Part shown: piece by piece, positions 16,769-25,742 of the stretch
How positions within the stretch are numbered: the first letter of the stretch is position 1
Layout: each line of letters starts with the position of its first letter
Assembly: GCA_963797255.1 (NCBI GenBank)
Contig: CAWCOV010000001.1
Coordinates: 744,001-808,000, forward strand
DNA from: JANXZS01 sp963797255
Lineage (GTDB): Bacteria > Acidobacteriota > Terriglobia > Terriglobales > Acidobacteriaceae
Direction of reading: 5' to 3'
DNA: 64,000 bases
The notes under the pieces: generated by a model
Seen by the model: only the letters and a program-made list of their open reading frames with translations
Databases searched by the model: none
What the model was told of the DNA's origin: nothing
Made by a program: the position numbers and the translations under genes

Positions 16769-18838
16769 ATGCTTCCCCACTTCCGGTGCAACCTGATCGT
16801 TGCCCTCTTGCTTGCTGCCATGGCCAGCGGCCTCGCCGCGCAGACGACTCCCGCCTCATCGGCTTCATCTGCTCCCTTCGTGCTGGAAGGCCTTGGGAAA
16901 GGACTGATCGCTCTGGACGGTCCGTGGCAATTTCGAGTCGGTGATAATCCAGCGTGGGCCGCACCCGGTTTTGACGATTCGCATTGGCAACAGCTATCGA
17001 CCGATAAGGCGTGGGATCAGCAAGGGCACGGTTCCTACGACGGATTCGCGTGGTATCGCCGGTCCATTGTGATTCCACCCTCGCTCAGCTCAACAATGGA
17101 TCTGGGACTCTTCATCCCATCCGTAGGAAACGCGTGCGAAGTCTTCTGGAATGGTGCTCTGGTCGGCCACATCGGGACCATGCCACCCCATCAATCCTGG
17201 TATGCAGACAGTTCAGTAGCCGTGCCACTTGGACCCGTGAAGACCGGAGTGCTGGCTATCCGAGTCTGGCGTGCGCCGTTCCTGTCCATCGGCTGGAATG
17301 ACTCTGGCGGCCTTCGCGCACCACCTCTTGTAGGCCTACGGGGTGAGATCGCCGCACACGTCGCCGCATTGCGAAACGACTCCTTCCGGTTCGACGTTAC
17401 TTACCTCATTCTTCTTCCCCTTTACTCGCTCGCTGTCTTGCTCGGAGTGCTGGCGTGGCTCACCGTTCGCGGCAAAGCAGCATATCTGTGGATGGCGTGC
17501 TTCTCCCTCTCAATGGTTGTCATGCTTCTCGCCAATATTCCATTTGGCTGGAGACTCAGCGAGCCCCTGCTATTAGCCATCAATCGTGCGGGCATCGGTG
17601 TTCGCGACATTTCTCTCTGGTACATGCTGATCTGGTTGTTGGATCTTCGACACGTTAAGACGCTGCGCCGAATCACGAACATCGTTAGCGTAATCATGCT
17701 CGTCATCATCGCGCTCTACGTCTTTCTGCTGATGGTCGCGTGGCCCTCTTCACTGGCGCATTGGGCTCAAACCGCAGAAGGATTCCTTGCTGCTCTTTAC
17801 GCCGTACCTGGATTTCTCTCGCTCGTAATTGTTGGCGTCGCGCTGGCACGCGGAAAACGACTCGACACCAGCCGATGGTTGCTCGCTGTCGCTACTGTTT
17901 TCACCCAACTTCTGGTCGTCGCACGCAACGTATCCATCGTCGGCCTGAGATTTACTCATTCGACGATGATTGATCGGCTGCTCACCCCCATCGCGGTCAT
18001 TGATGGCATAGCCATTCATCAGCACACAGTCACAGATACACTTGTGCTCGCTACACTCATCTATGCCTTCTACCGGGATTCGGTCGAGAGTCGCCGCCGC
18101 CACACGCAACTCGAGCAGGAGTTCACGAACGCCCGCGAACTCCAGCAATTGCTCATACCGGAAACTCTTCCTGCACTCCCCGGCTACGCGCTCACAAGCG
18201 CCTACAAACCCGCCCTTGAGGTTGGCGGAGACTTCTTCCAAATCGTTCCCCTTTCAGGCAGCTCAACTTTAATCATTCTCGGCGACGTGAGCGGCAAGGG
18301 CCTGAAAGCCGCTATGACGGTCTCGCTTATCGTCGGCGCAACTCGCGTGCTGACAGAACTCAATTCCAGCCCCGCGGAAATTCTCGCCGGCCTCAATCGC
18401 CGGCTCCACGGCCGATTGCAAGGGGGCTTTACAACCTGCATTGCCCTTCGCATTGATGGCGACGGAGAATGCATTCTTGCCAGTGCTGGACACCCGGCCC
18501 CGTTTCTTAACGGACGCGAGATCGACCTTCCCGGGGCCCTTCCGCTCGGGCTGGTTGCTGAGGCCACTTTCGAAGAAACTTCCTTCCACCTGAACGAAAG
18601 TGATCACCTTATCCTCTTCACCGATGGACTGCTCGAAGCTCGCAGTGCTGCAGGCGATCTATACGGCTTCGATCGCCTTAAGACTCTTTTCGCTACCAAA
18701 CCCAGTGCAGCAGAAGCTACCGAAGCAGCAGTCACCTTCGGGCAGGACGACGACATCACCGTCCTTGCGCTCACCCGCCTCGTCGCCCAAAGCGAATCCT
18801 CCGCCCTCAAGAACTCTCCAGCACTCACTCCGGCGTGA
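16769..18838 (+). CDS. Membrane PP2C/SpoIIE-type phosphatase with extracytoplasmic jelly-roll sensor
   Basis: This is a 689-residue membrane protein. A signal peptide (~1-25) is followed by an extracytoplasmic beta domain (~35-190) resembling the sugar-binding jelly roll of glycoside hydrolase family 2 (GPWQFRVGDNPAWAAPGFDD, FAWYRRSIVIP, EVFWNGALVGHIG). About seven hydrophobic helices follow (~210-440, 7TM-DISM-like), then a short coiled linker (~445-475). The cytoplasmic SpoIIE/PP2C domain is at ~480-670 (EVGGDFFQI, LGDVSGKGLKAAM, FTDGLLEAR, FGQDDDITVL) with metal-binding aspartates present. It is divergent from the GAF-kinase operon across 210 bp. A kinase and an opposing phosphatase back to back suggest a reversible switch, possibly on the STAS protein at 8 kb (inference). 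Confidence 0.9.
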   Translation: MLPHFRCNLIVALLLAAMASGLAAQTTPASSASSAPFVLEGLGKGLIALDGPWQFRVGDNPAWAAPGFDDSHWQQLSTDKAWDQQGHGSYDGFAWYRRSIVIPPSLSSTMDLGLFIPSVGNACEVFWNGALVGHIGTMPPHQSWYADSSVAVPLGPVKTGVLAIRVWRAPFLSIGWNDSGGLRAPPLVGLRGEIAAHVAALRNDSFRFDVTYLILLPLYSLAVLLGVLAWLTVRGKAAYLWMACFSLSMVVMLLANIPFGWRLSEPLLLAINRAGIGVRDISLWYMLIWLLDLRHVKTLRRITNIVSVIMLVIIALYVFLLMVAWPSSLAHWAQTAEGFLAALYAVPGFLSLVIVGVALARGKRLDTSRWLLAVATVFTQLLVVARNVSIVGLRFTHSTMIDRLLTPIAVIDGIAIHQHTVTDTLVLATLIYAFYRDSVESRRRHTQLEQEFTNARELQQLLIPETLPALPGYALTSAYKPALEVGGDFFQIVPLSGSSTLIILGDVSGKGLKAAMTVSLIVGATRVLTELNSSPAEILAGLNRRLHGRLQGGFTTCIALRIDGDGECILASAGHPAPFLNGREIDLPGALPLGLVAEATFEETSFHLNESDHLILFTDGLLEARSAAGDLYGFDRLKTLFATKPSAAEATEAAVTFGQDDDITVLALTRLVAQSESSALKNSPALTPA

Positions 18839-18988
18839 CGAGATAAGCCAGCCAATCCACATCCAGATCCGCCGAGCATCTCGTCATCTATCGCGCAGTT
18901 CTGCAAAGCGAGATAATCTTTTCCTGCACTCCGTTTACAGTTGCTTTGTTCTCTGCATGCCAGACAATTCGATCCTTAAGGTGACCCC

Positions 18989-20422
18989 GTGACGATCTCC
19001 GCGCCCCCATCCGTCGATTCCAAGTCTCAACTGCGGAAGACCATGGGATTTTGGGATGTCCTGCTCTTCAACATCGCGACGGTGCTCGGACCACGATGGA
19101 TCGCCGCTGCCGGACACAACGGTACTTCGTCAATCAGCCTCTGGATCCTCGCTGCAATTTTTTTCTTTGTTCCCGGCGCTCTCGTCATCAACGAACTCTC
19201 CTCCCGATTTCCGGAAGAGGGCGGCCTCTACGTCTGGGCGCGCGAAGCCTTCGGCGATTTTCACGGTTTCATCGCCGGCTGGACCTACTGGATCTACACC
19301 GTCTTCTATTTCCCCGGGCTGCTTCTCGCCAGCGCATCCATGAGCGCATACATCATTGGAGGCCGCGGCGCGGCCCTTGCGCAGGATCGCACCTTCCTGC
19401 TGTCAGTCTCGCTCGCCATGCTTCTCGTAGCAGTGATTCTCAACATTATCGGTCTCAACGTCGGCAAATGGCTGCAGAACGCCGGCGGAGTCGGAACGTA
19501 TGTGCCCCTTCTCATGTTGGCTGCGGTAGCCGTTATCGTCTGCATGCGCCACGGCTCCGCCACGCATTTCACCCTTGCCAACATGATGCCCACATGGAAT
19601 TGGGACACCGTGAATTTCTGGTCGCAAATCGCATTCGCGTTCACCGGCTTGGAACTCGTCTCGGCAATGAGTGAGGAGATCCGCGATCCTCGCAGGACCT
19701 TGCCGCGTGCAGTTTTTGGCGCTGGCGCAATGATCGCCTTCATGTATATCGCCGGAACTTTTGCGATTCTCTCACTCGTGCCTGCCGCAGATCTGAATCC
19801 CCAGAGCGGCGTGTTTCATGCCATCACTGTTGGATCGGTCGCTCTGAAACTCGGCTTCCTCGGCATCCTCGCCGCCATCCTGGTCACGGTAGGAAACGCC
19901 GGTGGCGTCGGCAGCACTGTCGCGGGCATTGCACGCGTACCATTTGTCGTCGGCATCGATCGCTACCTGCCCGCGGCTTTCGGTAAAATTCATCCCCGCT
20001 GGAAGACTCCTTATGTTTCCATACTCGTCCAGGCAATAGTCTCCGGATTTATTCTCCTCGCCAGCCAGATCAACGAAACAACACGCGGCGCATATCAATT
20101 TCTCATCGACGCAGCAATCATCCTTTACTTCATTCCCTTCCTCTACATGTTTGCGGCAGTCATCAAACTCTCTCGTCGAAAAGATCGCAGGGAGAATTCC
20201 CAGGCAGTTCTAGTGCCCGGCGGAGTTACGGGCGTTTGGATCGCTGGCGGCTTGGGTTTCCTTGTTGTTCTTGTCGGAATCTTCGTCTCGCTCGTCCCGC
20301 CCGGAGACTCCTCTGACAAGCTGGGATTCGAGATCAAGTTAATTGGGGGAACGCTGGCCTCGGTCATTCTCGGGCTCTTTCTCTATGTCCGCGGAGCAAG
20401 ATCGAAAAGAGCGGAATCCTAA
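18989..20422 (+). CDS. APC-superfamily amino acid permease
   Basis: This 477-residue integral membrane protein has about 12 hydrophobic helices. The first segment carries the APC signature region (GFWDVLLFNIATVLGPRWIA), followed by INELSSRFPEEGGLYVWARE, characteristic of amino acid/polyamine/organocation permeases. The start is a GTG at 18989 with AAGGTG upstream. Substrate cannot be read from the sequence; glutamate, GABA or polyamines are usual for this branch. It lies 150 bp after the phosphatase on the same strand and converges on the histidine kinase gene. Confidence 0.9.
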   Translation: MTISAPPSVDSKSQLRKTMGFWDVLLFNIATVLGPRWIAAAGHNGTSSISLWILAAIFFFVPGALVINELSSRFPEEGGLYVWAREAFGDFHGFIAGWTYWIYTVFYFPGLLLASASMSAYIIGGRGAALAQDRTFLLSVSLAMLLVAVILNIIGLNVGKWLQNAGGVGTYVPLLMLAAVAVIVCMRHGSATHFTLANMMPTWNWDTVNFWSQIAFAFTGLELVSAMSEEIRDPRRTLPRAVFGAGAMIAFMYIAGTFAILSLVPAADLNPQSGVFHAITVGSVALKLGFLGILAAILVTVGNAGGVGSTVAGIARVPFVVGIDRYLPAAFGKIHPRWKTPYVSILVQAIVSGFILLASQINETTRGAYQFLIDAAIILYFIPFLYMFAAVIKLSRRKDRRENSQAVLVPGGVTGVWIAGGLGFLVVLVGIFVSLVPPGDSSDKLGFEIKLIGGTLASVILGLFLYVRGARSKRAES

Positions 20423-20515
20423 AGCCCTGCCAATCCGGATTACGCGTATTGATCAGCGAGAAGATTATCTTTGAATGCGCAGCACTGACATTGTTTGCAT
20501 GTCGCGAATCGACAC

Positions 20516-21898
20516 TCAGGACGGCAGGTCTGTCCGTCGACGAGGGATGCGGACTTCAACGATGAGACCGCCCCCGGGACGATTCGAGGCACCCAGTTGG
20601 CCCGCATGCAGGCGGATGGCGCGATCCGCAATCGCGAGTCCTACGCCGGAGCCTCCCGTGGAACGCTGTCTCGCATGGTCAAGTCGATAGAACGGTTGGA
20701 AAATCGCTTTCAGTTGCTCCTCAGATACGCCTGCACCGCGATCCATCACCCTCACGACAGCATCATTCTGGTTTTCGCACGTTAGAGAGACCTCTACCGT
20801 TGTTCCCTCTGCGGTGTAATTGATGGCATTACGTACAATATTTTCAAGCGCCCTGTAGAGCAGTTCCTCATTGCCTTCGACCTCGCAATTGTCGGCACTT
20901 GTCATCAACACTGAACAATTGTGGCTCTGTGCTTCATACTCTGCATCCGTCAGCAGCCGCGCCAGCAATGGCTTCATCGCAATCAATTCGGCATCAGGGA
21001 TGCGTTGCGCCGACTCCATTTGGGAAAGACTCAGCAACTGTCCAATCAACTTGTTGAGGAGTTGTGCCTCGCGCTCGATGCGGGCAAGATGGTTCTCCAT
21101 CTCCGGCCGATCCTCTTCTTTCGCCAGTTCCAGGGCAACACTCAACCTTGCTAGCGGCGAGCGCAATTCATGGGACACATCCCTCAACAGCAGGCGCTGC
21201 GCTGCGACAAGTGACTCCAACCGATCAGCCATGTGGTTGAAATCGTGAACCAGGCCGCTCAACTCATCCCGGCTTGGCGGTGAGTCGCTTCCGCTTGTTT
21301 TAACGCTGCGCAATCCTGCTCTGGCTGCTAAGTCACCGCTCGCCAATTTGCGCGCCGCAGATCGCAACATCGTAATTGGACGAGTGAGAAAGAGCGCCAG
21401 CGCAAACGTCACCAGGCCCGAAACAATGACGCTGATCAATAAACGAGGAAGGATATCAAACAGAGGAAAGTGTGGCTTTGGCGTTACTCCGCTGATGATG
21501 AAAAACCAGCGCTGGCCGTCGGATGCGCTCACATTCGCGCCCCACAGATATCGGCTGCCCACCTGGGTCCCAGCTAACCGACCGGGAAAGTCCCGCGCCC
21601 TTTGCAGAAGACCATTGAAGTCAGGCTGTTCGCCCTCAGGACAAAGCAATTGATTTTTTCCGTCCAGCAAGTAAGACGGCTCAGGCGACAAGGTGGTGAA
21701 TTCACGCAGAGCCGTGCAACCACCTTTCTGATAAGCCGCGACCGCGGCATTGCCATTCATCGTCATCGACTGCGAAAGCGAACGATGTTGAACTTCCGGA
21801 CTGTCAAAATGTCGTCGCAACAGGAAAGCAGTCGAGAAGAGAATCAAGATCTCTGCGATCCAGAATGAAACGAAAATCTTTGCGAACATGCTGCGCAT
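20516..21898 (-). CDS. Sensor histidine kinase, CpxA-like
   Basis: This 460-residue kinase has TM1 near residues 8-27, a periplasmic region to ~145, TM2 at ~150-172, then HAMP (~172-230). The dimerization/phosphoacceptor helix has the H-box RDVSHELRSPLARL with the phosphorylated His. The ATPase domain has N-box NAINYTAEG, G1 DRGAGV and G2 GGSGVGLAIA. The extracytoplasmic loop and the RSPLARL H-box resemble CpxA. It starts 6 bp after the response-regulator stop, so the pair is co-transcribed. Likely input is envelope state (inference from similarity). Confidence 0.92.
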   Translation of the reverse strand: MRSMFAKIFVSFWIAEILILFSTAFLLRRHFDSPEVQHRSLSQSMTMNGNAAVAAYQKGGCTALREFTTLSPEPSYLLDGKNQLLCPEGEQPDFNGLLQRARDFPGRLAGTQVGSRYLWGANVSASDGQRWFFIISGVTPKPHFPLFDILPRLLISVIVSGLVTFALALFLTRPITMLRSAARKLASGDLAARAGLRSVKTSGSDSPPSRDELSGLVHDFNHMADRLESLVAAQRLLLRDVSHELRSPLARLSVALELAKEEDRPEMENHLARIEREAQLLNKLIGQLLSLSQMESAQRIPDAELIAMKPLLARLLTDAEYEAQSHNCSVLMTSADNCEVEGNEELLYRALENIVRNAINYTAEGTTVEVSLTCENQNDAVVRVMDRGAGVSEEQLKAIFQPFYRLDHARQRSTGGSGVGLAIADRAIRLHAGQLGASNRPGGGLIVEVRIPRRRTDLPS

Positions 21899-21904
21899 AC
21901 CGGC

Positions 21905-22663
21905 TCAGGGCTCCCAGGTGGTCGCATTGTTTCGGATATCTTCAGTACCCGTAGCGCTTTCGTTCGTTGCGACTGCGAGTTGATAACCAACCGAACGGAT
22001 GGTCTTAATGCGATCGCCCACTGCCGCAACGTCGTCCAGTTTGCGACGAAGGCGGCTCACATGCATGTCCAGACTGCGATCGAGAGGATTGAATTCGCGA
22101 CCGAGTACAGACTCTACCAAGTGCTCTCGTGTCAGCACCTGTCCCGGCGCCTGCATTAATGCTTCCAACAATGCGAATTCAATGTCCGTGAGTGAAAGGC
22201 TCACACCCTTATATTGCACACTCCGCGAGCCGGTATCCAATTCCAGTCCCGCAACCGCAAGCCTGTGAGCCGCCACCACTCCTTCAGATGCTGGTTCCGA
22301 AACATTGTTCCTGCGTAGGATCGCTCGCATGCGCGCGAGGAGTTCTCGCGGATTAAATGGCTTTGGCAAATAATCGTCGGCTCCAATTTCAAGACCGACA
22401 ATCCGGTCAACGTCTTCGCCTCGGGCCGTCAGCAGTAACACACTCACCTGGGAAGTCGTGCGAAGTTTTCGGAGTACCTCGAAACCATCCATGCCCGGAA
22501 GCATCACGTCCAGCAAAACAATTGCAAACCTTCCGCGCTGGGCGCGCTGCAACCCCGTTTCTCCATGATGTTCCGCAGACACCTGAAACCCATGGCGGCT
22601 CAGGTAGTCACTCAGCATTGCGCATAGCTCCCGGTCGTCGTCGATCAACAGTACCGAAGCCAC
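21905..22663 (-). CDS. OmpR-family response regulator, CpxR-like
   Basis: This is a 252-residue two-domain regulator. The receiver domain starts VLLIDDDRELC (acidic pocket) with the phosphoacceptor Asp in VLLDVMLPGMDGFE and the conserved Lys in YLPKPF. A winged-helix DNA-binding domain follows (LTDIEFALLEALMQAPGQVL; SLDMHVSRLRRKLDD). The start is fixed at GTG 22663 because GGAGGA sits 8-9 nt upstream; the longer frame to 22696 lacks such a site. It is the first gene of the pair with the histidine kinase and divergent from the outer-membrane receptor gene. A CpxR-type direct repeat in the intergenic region suggests autoregulation and control of the neighbour. Confidence 0.93.
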   Translation of the reverse strand: MASVLLIDDDRELCAMLSDYLSRHGFQVSAEHHGETGLQRAQRGRFAIVLLDVMLPGMDGFEVLRKLRTTSQVSVLLLTARGEDVDRIVGLEIGADDYLPKPFNPRELLARMRAILRRNNVSEPASEGVVAAHRLAVAGLELDTGSRSVQYKGVSLSLTDIEFALLEALMQAPGQVLTREHLVESVLGREFNPLDRSLDMHVSRLRRKLDDVAAVGDRIKTIRSVGYQLAVATNESATGTEDIRNNATTWEP

Positions 22664-22714
22664 GATGATTTCCTCCGCACCACTATCTTTGTACACCCGC
22701 CACCAGGCACGAAC

Positions 22715-22740
22715 GTAACAAAGTGTAACGGCTCCGTGAC
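22715..22740. promoter_or_regulatory. CpxR-box-like direct repeat in divergent intergenic region
   Basis: GTAAC at 22715-22719 and GTAAC at 22725-22729 form a direct repeat with 5-bp spacing, matching the CpxR box pattern GTAAA-N5-GTAA. A third, imperfect GTGAC follows at 22736. The 10-11 bp phasing puts all half-sites on one DNA face, as expected for an OmpR-family dimer. It lies about 50 bp upstream of the regulator start and 90-110 bp upstream of the receptor start. Confidence 0.6.
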
Positions 22741-22827
22741 ACTTCTCTACACTCCGTCAATCTTTGTGACCGCACTGGCGCCTCAACGCTGATGAGATGG
22801 GTTTACGACGCAGTTCGGGAGGCATTC

Positions 22828-25656
22828 ATGAACGCAACTCACCAACGTCTTGTAGCTGTCCTTTTCTTAGTGCTCGGCTTCCTGCTTACGATGAATCTTT
22901 TCGCACAGACTGAAACTGCAAGCGTTCGTGGTCAGGTGACGGATCCATCGGGTGCACTCATTCCCGGAGCGATCATCCGTTTTACGGCCGCGGATGCGAA
23001 AGTCTTCTCCGCGTTGACAACTTCGTCCGGTACCTACGAGTTAAAGAATCTGCCGCCCGACACCTATTCCGTTACCGTCACTGCTCCCGGCTTTGAATCG
23101 TTCGAGCAGTCCGGCGTCGTGGTCACCGCCGGTCGATCCGCACAGCACGACTTTGCCTTGTCCATTGCAGTCGAAAAGCAAGACGTCACGGTCAATGAGC
23201 AAAGCAACACCGTCGATACCAGCTCCGACAACAACGCCAGCCAGATCGTTATCAAAGGTGCGGCTCTCGATGCGCTGTCGGATGATCCGGATGAATTGCA
23301 GTCGGAGTTGAGTGCACTCGCGGGACCTTCCGCAGGCCCCAATGGCGGCCAGATCTTTATCGATGGCTTCAGCGGCGGACAGCTTCCACCCAAATCTTCC
23401 ATCCGCGAAATCCGCGTGAATCAAAACCCATTTTCCGCGCAGTATGACAAGTTAGGATACGGCCGCATCGAAATCCTGACCAAGCCCGGCACCGACAAGA
23501 TGCACGGTTCGCTGATGATGAACGGCAACACCTCCGCGTTTAACTCGCTGAACCCCTTCGTAACATCCGAGCCGCCCTATTACTCAACCTTCATGATGGG
23601 AAATCTCAGCGGTTCGTTGCGCAAGAACGCATCATTTTTCGTCAGCGTTTTTCGCCGCAACAACCAGGACAACACAATCGTGAATGCAGATACGTCGCTC
23701 GACTCCAACGGCAACGCTGTGGCATTTACCGGTGCGTACAGTAATCCTCGAACCCGCCTCGACATCAGCCCGCGCATCGATCTGCAACTTACGCCGAACA
23801 ACACTCTTACTCTTCGCTACCTGTACGACAAAGTCACCGAGACAGCGGATGGCGTCGGACAGCTAGCTCTCACGTCACAAGCCTACGACCGGTCGAGTAC
23901 GGAGCAAAGCCTGCAACTGAGCGACACCCAGGTCCTGGGTAACAACGCGATGAACGAAACGCTCTTCCAATACATTCACAGCAACAATAGCTCCACGGCC
24001 CAAAGCACAGATCCAGCCATCCTCGTGCAGGGCGCATTCCTCGGTGGAGGAAACACCATCGGCCAATTGGTCGACAAGCAAGACCGTTTCGAGTTTCAGA
24101 ACAACACCAGCCTCGTGCACGGCAACCACGCCATTAAATTTGGAACTCGCCTGCGCACGACTCGCGACGTCAATAGCTCCACCAGCGGATTCAACGGCAC
24201 GTTCACCTTCGCCACGCTAGCGGATTACGAGGCCCTCAAACCCAGCCAGTACAGCGCAATGAAAGGCTCGCCCACATCGAGTGTCACAGTTTTCGATGGC
24301 TCCCTCTTTGCGGCTGACGAATGGAGAGTACGTCCAAACTTGACCCTCAGCTATGGCTTGCGCTACGAAGCGCAGAACCATCTCAACGACTACCTCAATT
24401 TTGCCCCGCGACTCTCCGCTGCCTGGTCGACGAATAAGGGAAAGACGGTTGTGCGCGCAGGATACGGTTGGTTCTTCGATCGCTTTGACTACAACTACAT
24501 TCTGCAGGCAGAGCGCCAGAATGGCGTAACCCAGCAGCAATACATCGTGAACTTGCCCTCTACCGGCCTTACAGCGCCCTCTCTCGACAACGCGACTCTA
24601 AGTCCTACTATCTACCAGGTCGATCCCCACATGCGCACTCCCGTTACCATGGAGGCGGCAATTGGCGTCGATCGCCAGATTACAAAGAATGCCACCGTGT
24701 CAGTTACATACATCAACTCTCGCGGCGTTCATTCTTTGTTCAGCGATAACATCAACGCGCCGTTGCCGGAAACCGGCGAGCGCCCCAATGGAACGAATCA
24801 AAACATCTATCAATACCAGTCGGGCGGTGTCTTCCGTCAGAACCAGCTTGTGACCAACTTCAATGTTCGCTCGCACAATGTTTCCCTCTTCGGCTTTTAC
24901 ATGCTTAATATGGCGAACGGTGACACAGCAGGAGCAGGTAGTTTTCCTTCGAATTCCTACGATCCTGGCGCGGACTACGGCCGCTCTGCCTTCGATGTAC
25001 GCAACCGGCTGCTCATCGGGGGCAACATACCGCTGAAGTACGGCGTGTCTTTCAGTCCGATGATGGTCGCCAATTCCGGCGCCCCGTTCAACCTCACATC
25101 TGGTATCGACTTCAACGGCGACTCCATCTTTAACGATCGCCCCGCCTTCGCCACTGACCTCTCGCGTCCAAGCGTCGTGCAGACTTCACTCGGTAATTTT
25201 GACACTCAGCCGATGTCTGGACAGACAATCGTCCCCATCAACTACGGCACAGGCCCCAGCCAATTCAGCGCCAACATGCGGCTGTCCAAGCGATTTGCGA
25301 TTGGTCCGAAGACCGAAGGTGGATTTACCAGCGGAGGTCAAGGTGGACCGCCTCCCGGTGGTGGCGGTCCCGGGTCTGGTGGAGGCCCCGGCGGCGGTGC
25401 ACCGGGCGGAGGCCTTGGCCCGGGAGGCCTGAGCGGTAGGAATGGTCCACCTCAACTCGACGCGCCCGTCACTCGGCGCTACAGCCTCAGCTTCGCCGTC
25501 ATGGCACGCAATGTCTTCAACAACGTAAATCTCGCGCAGCCAGTGGGTGTCGTCACAGCATCCTCGTTCAACACTTCCACCGCTCTCGCAGGAGGTTTCT
25601 TCTCATCGCAATCTGCGAATCGGAGTATCGACCTGCAAATGAATTTCTCGTTTTAG
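22828..25656 (+). CDS. TonB-receptor-like outer membrane protein with carboxypeptidase-regulatory domain
   Basis: This is a 942-residue outer-membrane protein. The start is ATG 22828, with GGGAGG 6 nt upstream; an upstream ATG at 22792 lacks such a site. A signal peptide ends at MNLFAQTE. Residues ~40-125 are a carboxypeptidase-regulatory-like domain (SVRGQVTDPSGALIPGA), followed by a plug-like region (IREIRVNQNPFSAQYDKLGY, a typical acidobacterial motif). A long beta-barrel runs to a C-terminal aromatic residue (MNFSF), as needed for BAM insertion. A Gly/Pro-rich stretch of about 45 residues (~840-885) interrupts the late barrel. No classical TonB box is evident. It may be controlled by the adjacent CpxAR-like pair. 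Confidence 0.88.
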   Translation: MNATHQRLVAVLFLVLGFLLTMNLFAQTETASVRGQVTDPSGALIPGAIIRFTAADAKVFSALTTSSGTYELKNLPPDTYSVTVTAPGFESFEQSGVVVTAGRSAQHDFALSIAVEKQDVTVNEQSNTVDTSSDNNASQIVIKGAALDALSDDPDELQSELSALAGPSAGPNGGQIFIDGFSGGQLPPKSSIREIRVNQNPFSAQYDKLGYGRIEILTKPGTDKMHGSLMMNGNTSAFNSLNPFVTSEPPYYSTFMMGNLSGSLRKNASFFVSVFRRNNQDNTIVNADTSLDSNGNAVAFTGAYSNPRTRLDISPRIDLQLTPNNTLTLRYLYDKVTETADGVGQLALTSQAYDRSSTEQSLQLSDTQVLGNNAMNETLFQYIHSNNSSTAQSTDPAILVQGAFLGGGNTIGQLVDKQDRFEFQNNTSLVHGNHAIKFGTRLRTTRDVNSSTSGFNGTFTFATLADYEALKPSQYSAMKGSPTSSVTVFDGSLFAADEWRVRPNLTLSYGLRYEAQNHLNDYLNFAPRLSAAWSTNKGKTVVRAGYGWFFDRFDYNYILQAERQNGVTQQQYIVNLPSTGLTAPSLDNATLSPTIYQVDPHMRTPVTMEAAIGVDRQITKNATVSVTYINSRGVHSLFSDNINAPLPETGERPNGTNQNIYQYQSGGVFRQNQLVTNFNVRSHNVSLFGFYMLNMANGDTAGAGSFPSNSYDPGADYGRSAFDVRNRLLIGGNIPLKYGVSFSPMMVANSGAPFNLTSGIDFNGDSIFNDRPAFATDLSRPSVVQTSLGNFDTQPMSGQTIVPINYGTGPSQFSANMRLSKRFAIGPKTEGGFTSGGQGGPPPGGGGPGSGGGPGGGAPGGGLGPGGLSGRNGPPQLDAPVTRRYSLSFAVMARNVFNNVNLAQPVGVVTASSFNTSTALAGGFFSSQSANRSIDLQMNFSF

Positions 25657-25671
25657 AGAATGTTCAACCGT

Positions 25672-25707
25672 TGCGGGTAGAAGGCCCATAGAGCCGAACT
25701 ACCCGCA
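25672..25707. terminator. Bidirectional terminator-like hairpin
   Basis: TGCGGGTAG (25672-25680) pairs perfectly with CTACCCGCA (25699-25707) around an 18-nt loop. It lies between the converging receptor and epimerase genes. There is no uridine run, so a Rho-independent function is uncertain. Confidence 0.45.
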
Positions 25708-25742
25708 GCTTGTGTTCCTAAAGTCGTGGCTTGGCACAAATC

